Source: Metabacillus crassostreae
Lineage (GTDB): Bacteria > Bacillota > Bacilli > Bacillales > Bacillaceae
Direction: 5' to 3'
DNA: 64,000 nt
Assembly: GCF_016908395.1 (NCBI RefSeq)
Contig: NZ_JAFBDU010000001.1
Span: forward strand, 682,001-746,000
In this document: piece after piece, positions 20,901 through 29,145 of the stretch
Layout: each line of letters starts with the position of its first letter
Numbering within the stretch: the first letter of the stretch is position 1
Translations under genes and position numbers: made by a program
Notes under the pieces: generated by a model
Seen by the model: the letters and a program-made list of their open reading frames with translations, nothing else
What the model was told of the DNA's origin: nothing
Database searches by the model: none

Positions 20901-21686
20901 GAATTGAATGCTGAATGGAAAGAGATCCCTGGTTCAGTTGGATACACAATTGATTCAGAAAAAGGTCTTATTCTAAAAGCTCAAAATGGTGGGTTAAATG
21001 GTTTATATCTCATGAATGATAGCTGGACGGATTATAAAGTGGAAGTAACGGCTTCAAAAGAAAGCGGAAATGATGGTTTTTATGTAGGAGTGGGCTTAAC
21101 GGATATTTCACCAGAGAAAAAGAATGTTCACGAATATGCTGTAGGTTATAACGGAAATGCCACTGCTGTGAAGGTATACAAAGATGGCATCGAAGGTTAT
21201 ACACTAGGTGATTATTCATCAAGTACGGCTGCTGGTAACCTGCGATCGAGCTGTTATGAAGAACTTGCAGATTATACTTCATACACAATTACTGTTAATT
21301 ACGGAGCTGGAACAGGAAATCGCCTTATCTGCTCGTACACAGATGGAACGTTTACAAGCATAGTATTGGATTACAATTTAGAAGCTTATAACCGTGACAT
21401 TTTCAACTCAGTGACAAAGGATGATCATCATGTTTATGTGAAGCTTGTGAATGCAGATCCTTTTGAGAAAATAACAAAAATCTCATTAAAAGACCTTGCT
21501 GTAGCAGAAAAGGGAAGGTTGATAACAGTAACAGGAGATGAAAGCCTAGTTCATACACCTAATGTGAACAAAAAGAACGCTGAACAAATTGTTCCTTCAG
21601 AATCAGAAATCAGCTTAGATGATAACTATGCTGTGGTTACTTTAGCAGCAAATTCAGTAAATATTATTGTATTAGATAAGCAATAA
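17931..21686 (+). CDS. Multidomain GH51-type alpha-L-arabinofuranosidase with LamG domains
   Basis: A 1251-residue protein. Residues 10-235 form a LamG/concanavalin-like domain (opening ILAHYQFND), and 245-330 an atrophied bacterial Ig-like domain (VAWKSSNSAVLSDDG). The catalytic part spans about 335-940. GVGNENWGTEFF carries the likely acid/base Glu723 and VFVGEFAST the likely nucleophile Glu855, both typical of clan GH-A family 51. Residues 950-1180 form a second carbohydrate-binding-like beta sandwich (SVGYTIDSEKGLILKAQ). It should release arabinose from arabinan or arabinoxylan fragments. Remarkably, the N-terminus MTQDKTTISFNDRILAHY is not a signal peptide, although accessory domains usually mean secretion. 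AAAGGAG precedes the ATG. The gene is monocistronic, with no sugar transporter beside it. Confidence 0.85.
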   Translation: MTQDKTTISFNDRILAHYQFNDSNSVGKDSSSHANDAIAEGTIKPLVETVGGRKAVTLAGGDNGTSYLKLPSGFLESINDSTGITVSTWVYLRKGTNVWERIFDFGKNSAGPYLFLSRNLRGVCFSDSDIVADAGKTYTAGEWLHIAMSVRGTEGGTLSSAGPIIYVNGEVVGDGSISQTSSGTYKKLRSWFETFSEQQGYSNNYIGRSQHDVDTDFNGSLSDFRVYKAGLTQDEVIEVMCESLTDAQIVQLAKDKYLSFPIKVVTKDVSLASSLMGDKVTVAWKSSNSAVLSDDGVVGQITEPQGVTLTAILTKGNQTTKKEFNVSVLPSGVPSHLLTIDGNQEVLDISETLYGLFYEDINNAADGGIYAELVQNRSFESFVFDTYSHASGECGCSTGRNHQPLHAWFGDIEKVTVNNTGGLNEYFGVTDTEVNSHYITAPNGSTIVNKGFTDSNHHCAMSIKQGDNYDFSIWAKAESEGSITLQLQDQNGGSISDTVTIQIEGANTWKKYGVDSKIVLTGTKNVLGQLALTFKGDISIDMVSLMPQDVWGASEEERSQTAHTNYKGNSNYRLRKDLVNALVDLHPTFLRFPGGCISEGSYIWDNVYEWTDSVGDVELRKENFNVWGYMMTMGLGYMEYFQLAEDLNATPLPVMACGVLCQARSDYVHPAGGDLRDYFVKTFTDLIDFAISTDFEQNEWAKLRKKMGHEVPFDLRYLGVGNENWGTEFFANFEYFKAAIDDYMEEHYPDHELHILSTVGAQADDDAYQEGWKFLSGNLKGSATVNFTDGKTVTEETVTWYEKQPNYMDTIADEHYYRSNDYLLNNVDRYNYYYRAYEQDGSLNEAESSKVFVGEFASTDKNTLAGAVAEAAIMTGYEKNSDVVKLAAYAPLFNKVLTDGTYRWTPDLIWFDDETVWYTPNYYVQHLFAKYLGTTLLGTSFSAYQNGKMTELAPHGGIEIAAGNAEVHVKSVKVIDNKTGETLLDQDFTKELNAEWKEIPGSVGYTIDSEKGLILKAQNGGLNGLYLMNDSWTDYKVEVTASKESGNDGFYVGVGLTDISPEKKNVHEYAVGYNGNATAVKVYKDGIEGYTLGDYSSSTAAGNLRSSCYEELADYTSYTITVNYGAGTGNRLICSYTDGTFTSIVLDYNLEAYNRDIFNSVTKDDHHVYVKLVNADPFEKITKISLKDLAVAEKGRLITVTGDESLVHTPNVNKKNAEQIVPSESEISLDDNYAVVTLAANSVNIIVLDKQ

Positions 21687-21743
21687 AAGTTGTAGAGTAA
21701 GGGAAATAATTAAAGAAAACATTTAAGCAGAAATACCAGTCCG

Positions 21744-21865
21744 TTTCATTGCGCTGCAGACACTCGCTTTCCACGGGGAGGAAGCTAAGCCTCCTCGCTT
21801 CGCTTGCGGGGTCTCAGCCTTCCTCTATTCCCGTAGGAGTCGAGTGTCTTCCGCTCCATTCCACT
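21744..21865. repeat. Palindromic MITE-like element
   Basis: Inverted arms AGACACTCG (21758-21766) and CGAGTGTCT (21841-21849) with flanks GCGCTGC and TCCGCTCCATTCCA enclose a GC-rich loop of about 75 bases, unlike the AT-rich surroundings. The 67-base element at 12096-12162 is the same family with most of the loop deleted. Similar GACACTCG palindromes are widespread in Bacillus intergenic DNA. Apart from this, 21687-22322 contains no convincing gene. Confidence 0.7.
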
Positions 21866-22322
21866 AGTTCTTAAGTTCTTAAGAATACTATGAGAAATTA
21901 AAATATCTAATTAAGATGGAAAATAATACCTGAATTATTAGATGAATTTTAAACACAAATTATCACTTAATAATTCGGGTTTATCATTGCTTATGTACCA
22001 GTCTCTTTTTTAATTTAAGTCTCTGGTAATGATATACGTTGATATTTGAACCCTCAATGATAAATTTGTATCAACAAGTAAAGTAAAACATTTAGTAATC
22101 TATATTAAAACATATCGACAATTTACTATATACATAAATAGAGAGAGTGATTCGATGGGTATTACATTATGTTAAACCTTTTTCATCTGTGGGTGCTCGT
22201 CTCTAATCAATATTTCATCGATACTCCAAATTGCTCCGATTCCAGTTGTTTAAGGGCATTTAACAGTATATCAACTTGAATTTTCACAACACGCCCCATA
22301 TTTAGCTAAGGAGCTTTCTATT

Positions 22323-22574
22323 ATGAATACACCCAAACAAAACGAAAAAAATTTATATGTAATGAAAAAATGGCTTACAGAAATTGTATTAGGATTGTCT
22401 ATTACTTGGGTAGGGTGTTGGTTTATTATAGACAATACATTCTATTGGGTTGCGGTAATGAGTTCTGTACTTTTTATTCATCTTTTAAGATTTTTTAAGG
22501 TGTCTTTAAAAACCCTTTATGTACTATGTTCTATTTCATTGTCTATTGCAATTCTTGTTACAATTTTAATTTAA
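22323..22574 (+). CDS. Small membrane protein of unknown function
   Basis: An 83-residue protein with a short charged N-terminus (MNTPKQNEKNLYVMKKWL) and two to three hydrophobic helices (residues 18-37, 39-55 and 63-83). AAGGAG lies 11 bases before the ATG. It is not recognised. It stands alone between the palindromic element and a minus-strand small gene. Being short and without a known motif, it is only supported by its ribosome binding site and membrane-protein composition. Confidence 0.6.
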   Translation: MNTPKQNEKNLYVMKKWLTEIVLGLSITWVGCWFIIDNTFYWVAVMSSVLFIHLLRFFKVSLKTLYVLCSISLSIAILVTILI

Positions 22575-22826
22575 GATTGTTGCTTTGAAACCAAAATATA
22601 AAGTAGGAATAGTGGATTTTCTTTTTTATGAAGAAAAAGGTGCCACTAGACTTGCTACTGTACTGAATTTTTCTGGCATTTAAAAGCTACATAGTTTTAA
22701 GAAAATATCCTTAATAATTATGATTTCATTTGTTTATAAACTTTGTGGGGATGGCGAATAACTATCACCCCCCTAAATTTTCTCTATTATAAAACAATAA
22801 CATCTAACAGAGTCAAATTTAAAACC

Positions 22827-23006
22827 TTAATGAAACGCTATTTCCTCATAAACTTTATCTACCACATCATCATCTGTTATATCAAATTCCATTCTTAAAT
22901 TGTATCGAATGATCTCTTTATTAACCGAACCTTCAACAACCTCTACAGCATGCTCCTTAAGCCAATCTGCCATCTTTTTTATTTCATTATTTGTAGAACG
23001 ATCCAT
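22827..23006 (-). CDS. Small acidic cytoplasmic protein, 59 residues
   Basis: The minus strand encodes 59 residues beginning MDRSTNNEIKKMADWLKEHA and ending DDVVDKVYEEIAFH. GGAGGAG lies seven bases before the ATG, which is strong evidence that this short frame is translated. It is acidic and likely helical, without membrane segments. I do not recognise a family. It is divergent from the large LysM/GH18 gene, with 194 bases between them. Function unknown. Confidence 0.65.
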   Translation of the reverse strand: MDRSTNNEIKKMADWLKEHAVEVVEGSVNKEIIRYNLRMEFDITDDDVVDKVYEEIAFH

Positions 23007-23200
23007 CTTAACTCCTCCTCACGTATGATCTTTTAATAGAGTCCTCGAGATGAAAGGATATATACGCTAAACTTCTGTCAAAATATCTTGTAATTAAAAT
23101 TGCTTCAAAAATACGATCAAATGAACGTCAACATGCATGAAATATGAGCATCTTGGTAAAACCTAATAAGTAAGATTTTAACGATAGAGGTGTTTTTCTC

Positions 23201-26200
23201 ATGAAGTTTGATCGCTATGAAGTAAAAATAGATCAGCACAACAATTATACTCTTATCATCTATCTTGACTCTTATTTAACAGAGTTTTCAGATGAGCTTC
23301 ATACTCTACAAGTAGAGAAACAAGATTTACAAAAAAGCATTCGTCAATTAATCAAAACGAAATTTCCTCATATTCCTATTAAAACGGCAAAAGTTGTAGC
23401 AGGTACTATGATAGTGACAACTTTATATTTGTATGGACCACCAGGCTTTCAAAGTCATAAAAGTGCAAGTGCACAAACACTACAAGAAGTTAAACACGAT
23501 ACCTATACGGTTGCATCAGGTGATAGTTTATCTCTAATAGGTAAAAAGTTTAATGTGTCTGTTGCTACAATCAAAGCATTAAATAACTTAACCTCTGATA
23601 CGATATTTGTAGGACAAATAATAAAGCTACCTTATTTTACGTATACCGTTGTAGCTGGCGACAGTTTATCAGTGATTGCAAAACGGTATAATACAACCAC
23701 TGAACAAATATCTTCATTCAATGAATTAACGAATTATACGATTAACATAGGTCAAAAGCTTAAAATTCCTCTCAATTTATCAATACCTGTGCAGGAACCA
23801 GCAACAACACCTATTGAACCAACGATTAAAAATGATACATACACAGTTGTATCAGGTGATACTCTTTCTCTGATCGCTAAAAAATTGAACACAACTGTTG
23901 AAAGCTTAAGATCATTAAATAACTTAACAACAGATATGATTTTCGTTGGTCAGGTATTAATTGTTACAAAATCTCAGCAAGAAACGATCGTTGAAGAACC
24001 AATTATATCTAATGAACCCATTCCAACAGGAAATGAAACAACATACACAGTAGTAGCAGGTGATTCGTTATCACTTATTGCTAAAAAATTTTCGACAACT
24101 GTAGCTGCCATTCAGGAAACAAACGAGTTACCTTCAACCATCATACGTGTTGGACAGGTTTTGAAAATCCCTGTTCCTACTACAGATAGTGTCATCACAC
24201 CAGAGATTGTGAATGAAGAGCCTGCTTTACTTACAACGTATACTGTGGTTTCTGGAGATTCTCTATCTCTTATAGCTAAGAAATTCAATACCACTGTTAC
24301 CACCATTAAAGAAGCAAACAATTTACCAACAAACACAATCTACATTGGTCAGGTTCTAACAATTTCACAACCAACAATACAGGCGCCAAAAGATACGATT
24401 GCACCAACCGTACCAGTAATAGAAGCTACAACTGTCATTAACAAACAAAACCAATCAAATGTATCACTTTCTGGGAAAGCTGAAGAACATGAAACATTAG
24501 AAGTGACAATCACTGATCAACAACAAAATACTGTAAGCTTTGAGATGAAAGCAGATAATAGTGGTCAATACCAACACAATGTAGATGTATCCACGCTAAA
24601 CGACGGTACTTTAACTGTGATAGCAATCGCTAGAGATGAAGCTGGAAATAAAAGTCCAGAAAGTCAAATTATAATGAAGAAAGATACGATATCACAGGTA
24701 CCATCTTTATCAACAACTGATATGAGCCAAAATAATATGAACTCGTATTTTATATCTGGTAGTGCAGATGCGGGCTCTATCGTAACTATTATTGCTTCAG
24801 ATGAAACTAAGAATTTAAATGCAGAAGCCATTGCTAATGAACGCGGAGAATTTCAAGTCTTTATGAATGTTTCATCTTTACAAGATGGTGATATTACGAT
24901 TACTGCTAAAGCAATTGATCCTTCAAAAAATGAAAGTGAGCCTACATCTAAGATTGTGAAAAAAGATACATTAAGTACAACACCAACATTGATTCCAATT
25001 CCTTTCATTAATAAAAATTTGTCAACAAATGTTGTTGTGAAAGGAAATAGTGAAGAAAACACATCAATAGTACTAACAGCAACAGATGGCTTAACACAAG
25101 TTCAAGCAGAAGCTAAAGCAGATGAAATGGGCTTATTTCAACAAGCATTGGATTTGTCAAAGCTTAATGACGGAAATATCACGATTACATCTACATCAAC
25201 AGATGCTATCGGAAATAGAAGTGAAGCAGCAACGATGATAGTCGTAAAAGATACAAAAACTACTGAACCGATTTTAGAAAAAATAGAAGATGTTACTTCA
25301 CAAAATGCACACCAATTTCAGCTAAGTGGTATGACAGAAGAAAATGCAGTTGTGAATATCACGATAAGTGATGAGCAAAATCAAACAACTGAGAAGAAAG
25401 TGAAAGCTGACGAAAATGGCAGGTTTCAAGAAAGCTTCGATCTTCGTAATCTACATGATGGGAAATTAACTCTAACAGCTTACTCTGTTGATGAATTAGA
25501 AAATGTAAGTAGTATCACTCAAGGGACAATTTTGAAGGATACTATAGTTAATTCTCCAAAAATGGAAGTACCATCTTACATTAATAATAGTAATGAAACG
25601 AATGTTCCTATTATAGGCTTAGCTCTTCCTGGATCAACAATTTTGATTACTTTTACAGACAAAAGCAATACAGTGAAATCTGTTGAAACAACAGCAAATG
25701 AAGCTGGAGAGTATGAGGCTATAGCAAATCTGAGTGATTTAGAAGATAAAGAAATCATTGTGTCTGTTATCCAGACGAGCTTGGCAGGGATTAAAAGTGA
25801 CGCTACTGTAGGTAGGTTAATCAAAGATACAGAAATACCTCATGCTCCAACATTTCACAATGATAATTACATTAATAGTGAAAATCAAAACGCTTATATC
25901 TTATCGGGAATGGCAGAAGCTTCTGCGATTATCAGCATTTCCATTGATCAATTAAATGGTCAAACCATTGATGTGGAAACAACAACGAGTGAAACAGGAG
26001 AATTTTCGATTTCTGTTGATTTATCAACCTTTAATGATGGTGATATTAACTTTTCACTATTTCAAACTGATGTTGCAGGGAATAAGGGTGAAACTATTTC
26101 CAAAACGTTAATCAAAGACACATTATCATCAAGTAAATTAGATCTAAATGTTTTAAGAACAATATATAATGGCAATGTTTACAATTATCAATTAAGCGGT

Positions 26201-28471
26201 GTCGCAGATCCACATACATCACTTTCTTTGCTATTTACTGATGGTGAAAATACACAATCAGTAACAGTCGAATCAGATGAAAATGGACTTTTTGATGTGA
26301 CCGTTGATATGAGCAAGCTACAAGATGGTGACATCAAGGTTTCTTTTCAGACAAAAGATTCTGCTGGAAATATAGGAGAGCTTGAACCGGCAATCATTAC
26401 AAAAGATACAACTTCACCTGCCGAAGCGGTTGCGACAGTGGCTCCTTATATTAATCAAGAAAATATGAACGAATATAAAGTAAGCGGTGCAAGTGTCGAA
26501 GAAGGAGCAACGGTTACAATCGTAGCAACAGATGGAGTTAAAACAATAGAAGAAACAGCCTTAGTATACAATGGAAGTTTTTCTAAAGATCTTAATCTTT
26601 CTACATTAAAAGATAGCATCATAACTTTTACGATTACACAAACAGACAGAGCAGGTAACACAAGCATTGTTTCTGCAGCAACAGTTGAAAAAGATACTGT
26701 GATAAAAGAGCCGACTGTTTCTAAAAATGGATTTCGGTATGAAAATCTCCAGTCAATTTATACAATGATTGGCACAGGAGAGTCAAATGCTACAATCAAT
26801 GTGATAGCAAAAAATCAAAATGGAGAAAGTCTTTTAACTACTTCGTCAGAAGCAGACAATAATGGCTTTTACACAATTTCCATGTATCTAGATGTTTTAG
26901 AAGCAAGAGGAAATATTACAGTCTCCATTTCACAAACAGATTTGGCAGGAAATAGAAGTGAAATCAAAACAATTACTCTTCAAGCTCACACAGTAAGTGA
27001 AGGAGAAACACTAGAGGATATTGCAAAAAGGTATAACACATCCGTTGTAGCACTAACATCTCTTAATCAGCTTTCAAGCAGTATTGTTTCCCCAAATCAA
27101 CAGCTGTTATTGCCTATTAGTGCAAGTGAAGTGATTAATTTAGGTTATATGTATTTTGGCAATACAAAAGATTATATCAATATGGTCAATTCCACTTCAC
27201 ATTCAGTAAATGTTGTGGCGCCGAGTTACTTTGATATTCATCCTGATGGAACATTGAAGCTCACGTATCAAGTAGATGCTTCTTTTATATCAATGATGCA
27301 TATGCAAGGAAAACGAGTTGTTCCATTCTTAAGTAATCATTGGGATCGAGAGCTTGGACGTGCGATGCTAGCAAACAAAGAACTAGCAGCACAGCAAATA
27401 GCAGATGCTATCGAGCGATACAATTTAGACGGAGTGAATGTTGATATTGAAAATGTCACAGCTGCAGATCGCCAGGATTATACAGAATTTGTTCGACTGT
27501 TACGTGAGAAAATTCCAAGCTCTAAGGAAGTTTCTGTAGCGGTTGCAGCAAATCCTAATGGATGGACCACTGGTTGGCATGGTTCATATGATTATACAGA
27601 GCTAGCCAAATACGCTGATTACCTTATGATTATGAGCTATGATGAAAGCTATCCTGGCGGTGAAGCAGGCTCAGTTGCAAGCTATAATTGGGTAGAACGA
27701 TCTGTTCAATATGCATTAAGCCAAAATGTTTCTAGTGATAAAATTGTCTTAGGCGTGGCTCATTTCGGAAGATACTGGATGGAAGGTGCTTCATACGGAG
27801 GACATGGTATCTCAAACTCTCAAGTTCACATGATGATTGATCGATACAATGGAGAAGTACAATTTGATGAATTAAGCAAAACACCAAAAGCGATCATTAC
27901 GATTCGAGAAGGTGATCCTGAAACTGTTATTGGTGGAAACACACTTGCTCCAGGATCATACGAAATATGGTTTGAAAACGAAGAATCTATTTCAAATAAG
28001 CTGTCTTTAATTAGTCAATATAACCTCAAAGGTGTAGGAAATTGGAGTATTGGTCAAGAAAACAAAGAAGTGTGGAAAACGTATGCTACATCACTTCCAC
28101 AAACATTAATGGTGACAGCACCAGCACCAACTGCTACAACAAGTTATCTGGAATACAGAGTAGTAGCAGGTGACACACTGTGGGTGATTGCCCAAAGAAA
28201 CAACACAACCATTCAAACAATAAAAGAAATCAATGGTTTAACATCAGATTCTTTAACAATTGGTCAAATTTTAAAGCTACCACAAAAGCAACAAGAACCA
28301 GTATCTGAGGTTACGGCTAGTTCGACTATGTATAAAGTTGTAAGTGGTGATTCTCTATCGTTGATTGCTAAAAATTTTAATACGACCGTCACTGCGATTA
28401 AAGAGAAAAATCAAATAACTTCAGATATGATTTATGTTGGACAAACACTAGTGATTCCAAGTACGACATGA
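23201..28471 (+). CDS. Giant wall-binding protein: LysM repeats, nine Ig-like repeats and a GH18 domain
   Basis: A 1756-residue protein. A 60-residue cytoplasmic-type N-terminus precedes a hydrophobic segment (about 62-80) and a SASAQT cleavage-like site. Five LysM modules (about 100-390, each with YTVxxGDSLSxIxKK) bind peptidoglycan. Nine Ig-like repeats of about 90 residues follow (396-1260), each ending near KDT. Then come LysM 6 (about 1263-1308), a GH18 domain (1310-1640) with the catalytic motif DGVNVDIE (Asp1410 to Glu1417), and LysM 7 and 8 (1650-1756). The GH18/LysM pairing resembles the spore peptidoglycan enzymes YaaH/SleL, which are N-acetylglucosaminidases. The Ig array probably acts as a spacer. 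GAGGTGTTTTTCTC precedes the ATG. A terminator follows directly. Exact substrate and timing are inferred. Confidence 0.88.
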   Translation: MKFDRYEVKIDQHNNYTLIIYLDSYLTEFSDELHTLQVEKQDLQKSIRQLIKTKFPHIPIKTAKVVAGTMIVTTLYLYGPPGFQSHKSASAQTLQEVKHDTYTVASGDSLSLIGKKFNVSVATIKALNNLTSDTIFVGQIIKLPYFTYTVVAGDSLSVIAKRYNTTTEQISSFNELTNYTINIGQKLKIPLNLSIPVQEPATTPIEPTIKNDTYTVVSGDTLSLIAKKLNTTVESLRSLNNLTTDMIFVGQVLIVTKSQQETIVEEPIISNEPIPTGNETTYTVVAGDSLSLIAKKFSTTVAAIQETNELPSTIIRVGQVLKIPVPTTDSVITPEIVNEEPALLTTYTVVSGDSLSLIAKKFNTTVTTIKEANNLPTNTIYIGQVLTISQPTIQAPKDTIAPTVPVIEATTVINKQNQSNVSLSGKAEEHETLEVTITDQQQNTVSFEMKADNSGQYQHNVDVSTLNDGTLTVIAIARDEAGNKSPESQIIMKKDTISQVPSLSTTDMSQNNMNSYFISGSADAGSIVTIIASDETKNLNAEAIANERGEFQVFMNVSSLQDGDITITAKAIDPSKNESEPTSKIVKKDTLSTTPTLIPIPFINKNLSTNVVVKGNSEENTSIVLTATDGLTQVQAEAKADEMGLFQQALDLSKLNDGNITITSTSTDAIGNRSEAATMIVVKDTKTTEPILEKIEDVTSQNAHQFQLSGMTEENAVVNITISDEQNQTTEKKVKADENGRFQESFDLRNLHDGKLTLTAYSVDELENVSSITQGTILKDTIVNSPKMEVPSYINNSNETNVPIIGLALPGSTILITFTDKSNTVKSVETTANEAGEYEAIANLSDLEDKEIIVSVIQTSLAGIKSDATVGRLIKDTEIPHAPTFHNDNYINSENQNAYILSGMAEASAIISISIDQLNGQTIDVETTTSETGEFSISVDLSTFNDGDINFSLFQTDVAGNKGETISKTLIKDTLSSSKLDLNVLRTIYNGNVYNYQLSGVADPHTSLSLLFTDGENTQSVTVESDENGLFDVTVDMSKLQDGDIKVSFQTKDSAGNIGELEPAIITKDTTSPAEAVATVAPYINQENMNEYKVSGASVEEGATVTIVATDGVKTIEETALVYNGSFSKDLNLSTLKDSIITFTITQTDRAGNTSIVSAATVEKDTVIKEPTVSKNGFRYENLQSIYTMIGTGESNATINVIAKNQNGESLLTTSSEADNNGFYTISMYLDVLEARGNITVSISQTDLAGNRSEIKTITLQAHTVSEGETLEDIAKRYNTSVVALTSLNQLSSSIVSPNQQLLLPISASEVINLGYMYFGNTKDYINMVNSTSHSVNVVAPSYFDIHPDGTLKLTYQVDASFISMMHMQGKRVVPFLSNHWDRELGRAMLANKELAAQQIADAIERYNLDGVNVDIENVTAADRQDYTEFVRLLREKIPSSKEVSVAVAANPNGWTTGWHGSYDYTELAKYADYLMIMSYDESYPGGEAGSVASYNWVERSVQYALSQNVSSDKIVLGVAHFGRYWMEGASYGGHGISNSQVHMMIDRYNGEVQFDELSKTPKAIITIREGDPETVIGGNTLAPGSYEIWFENEESISNKLSLISQYNLKGVGNWSIGQENKEVWKTYATSLPQTLMVTAPAPTATTSYLEYRVVAGDTLWVIAQRNNTTIQTIKEINGLTSDSLTIGQILKLPQKQQEPVSEVTASSTMYKVVSGDSLSLIAKNFNTTVTAIKEKNQITSDMIYVGQTLVIPSTT

Positions 28472-28487
28472 TTTTAATTGAAAATAA

Positions 28488-28516
28488 AGAGCGCAGATTG
28501 GACTGCGCTCTATTTT
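28488..28516. terminator. Bidirectional terminator between the LysM/GH18 gene and the SCO gene
   Basis: AGAGCGCAG (28488-28496) and CTGCGCTCT (28503-28511) enclose a 6-base loop, followed by ATTTTTG. It separates convergent genes. Confidence 0.9.
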
Positions 28517-28566
28517 TGTGATTTTTTATATAAAGCAGTTAAAAGCTTATTATTGATGTTACGCAC

Positions 28567-29124
28567 TCATTTTAGTTTCTTTATCTCAGCAATCATTTCC
28601 CCAAAATGACTTTGCTGAAAGCCAAAGCTATTCACAACCTCACCATGCTGATTGATCAAATAAAAGCTTGTTGAGTGAATGACTTGATCAGAAGAGGAGG
28701 GCTTTTGAATAAGTGTTTGAAATTCCTCTCTTGCAAATGCTTCGATTTCAGCTTGTTTATATCCTGTCAGCATATGCCAGTTTGATGAGTTTGTTGTAAA
28801 TTTGTCCATGAATTTCTTTAAAACTTCAGGTGTATCAATCGTTGGATCAACACTAAAGGAAACAAGCTCGACATCAAGGTTTTGGTTGGTTAGTTCTTTT
28901 TGAAGAGCTGCCATACTTGCTGTCATTGGTGGACAAACCGTATCACAATTGGTGAAAATAAAATCTGCAATCCACACCTTACCTTTAAGATTTTCAGAAC
29001 CAAAGGATTGTCCATTTTGATCGGTATAAGTAAATGGCTCCATTTGAAAAGCTGCTTCTTTGTTACCGTTACAAGCAGACAATAGTAAACAACAAAAAAT
29101 GAGTAATAGCAAAGTTTTTTTCAT
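28567..29124 (-). CDS. SCO1/SenC-family copper chaperone lipoprotein
   Basis: A 185-residue thioredoxin-fold protein. The N-terminus is a lipoprotein signal with LLLSACNGN as lipobox, so it is anchored outside the membrane. Copper ligands are the CDTVCP pair and the distal histidine in VIHSTSFYL. SCO proteins deliver copper to the CuA centre of cytochrome c oxidase. The gene is third in a response regulator/histidine kinase/SCO unit, 21 bases after the kinase. Divergent genes encode PepSY and YtkA/FixH-like proteins, also membrane and metal related. Family confidence is high; whether it serves the oxidase or a copper-stress response is inferred. Confidence 0.93.
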   Translation of the reverse strand: MKKTLLLLIFCCLLLSACNGNKEAAFQMEPFTYTDQNGQSFGSENLKGKVWIADFIFTNCDTVCPPMTASMAALQKELTNQNLDVELVSFSVDPTIDTPEVLKKFMDKFTTNSSNWHMLTGYKQAEIEAFAREEFQTLIQKPSSSDQVIHSTSFYLINQHGEVVNSFGFQQSHFGEMIAEIKKLK

Positions 29125-29145
29125 AAAATCCTCCGATACGGTTTG

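Noticed and set aside
22139-22322. Short minus-strand peptide MGRVVKIQVDILLNALKQLE
   Set aside because: About 30 codons, no ribosome binding site and an early stop; possibly a gene remnant but too weak to annotate.
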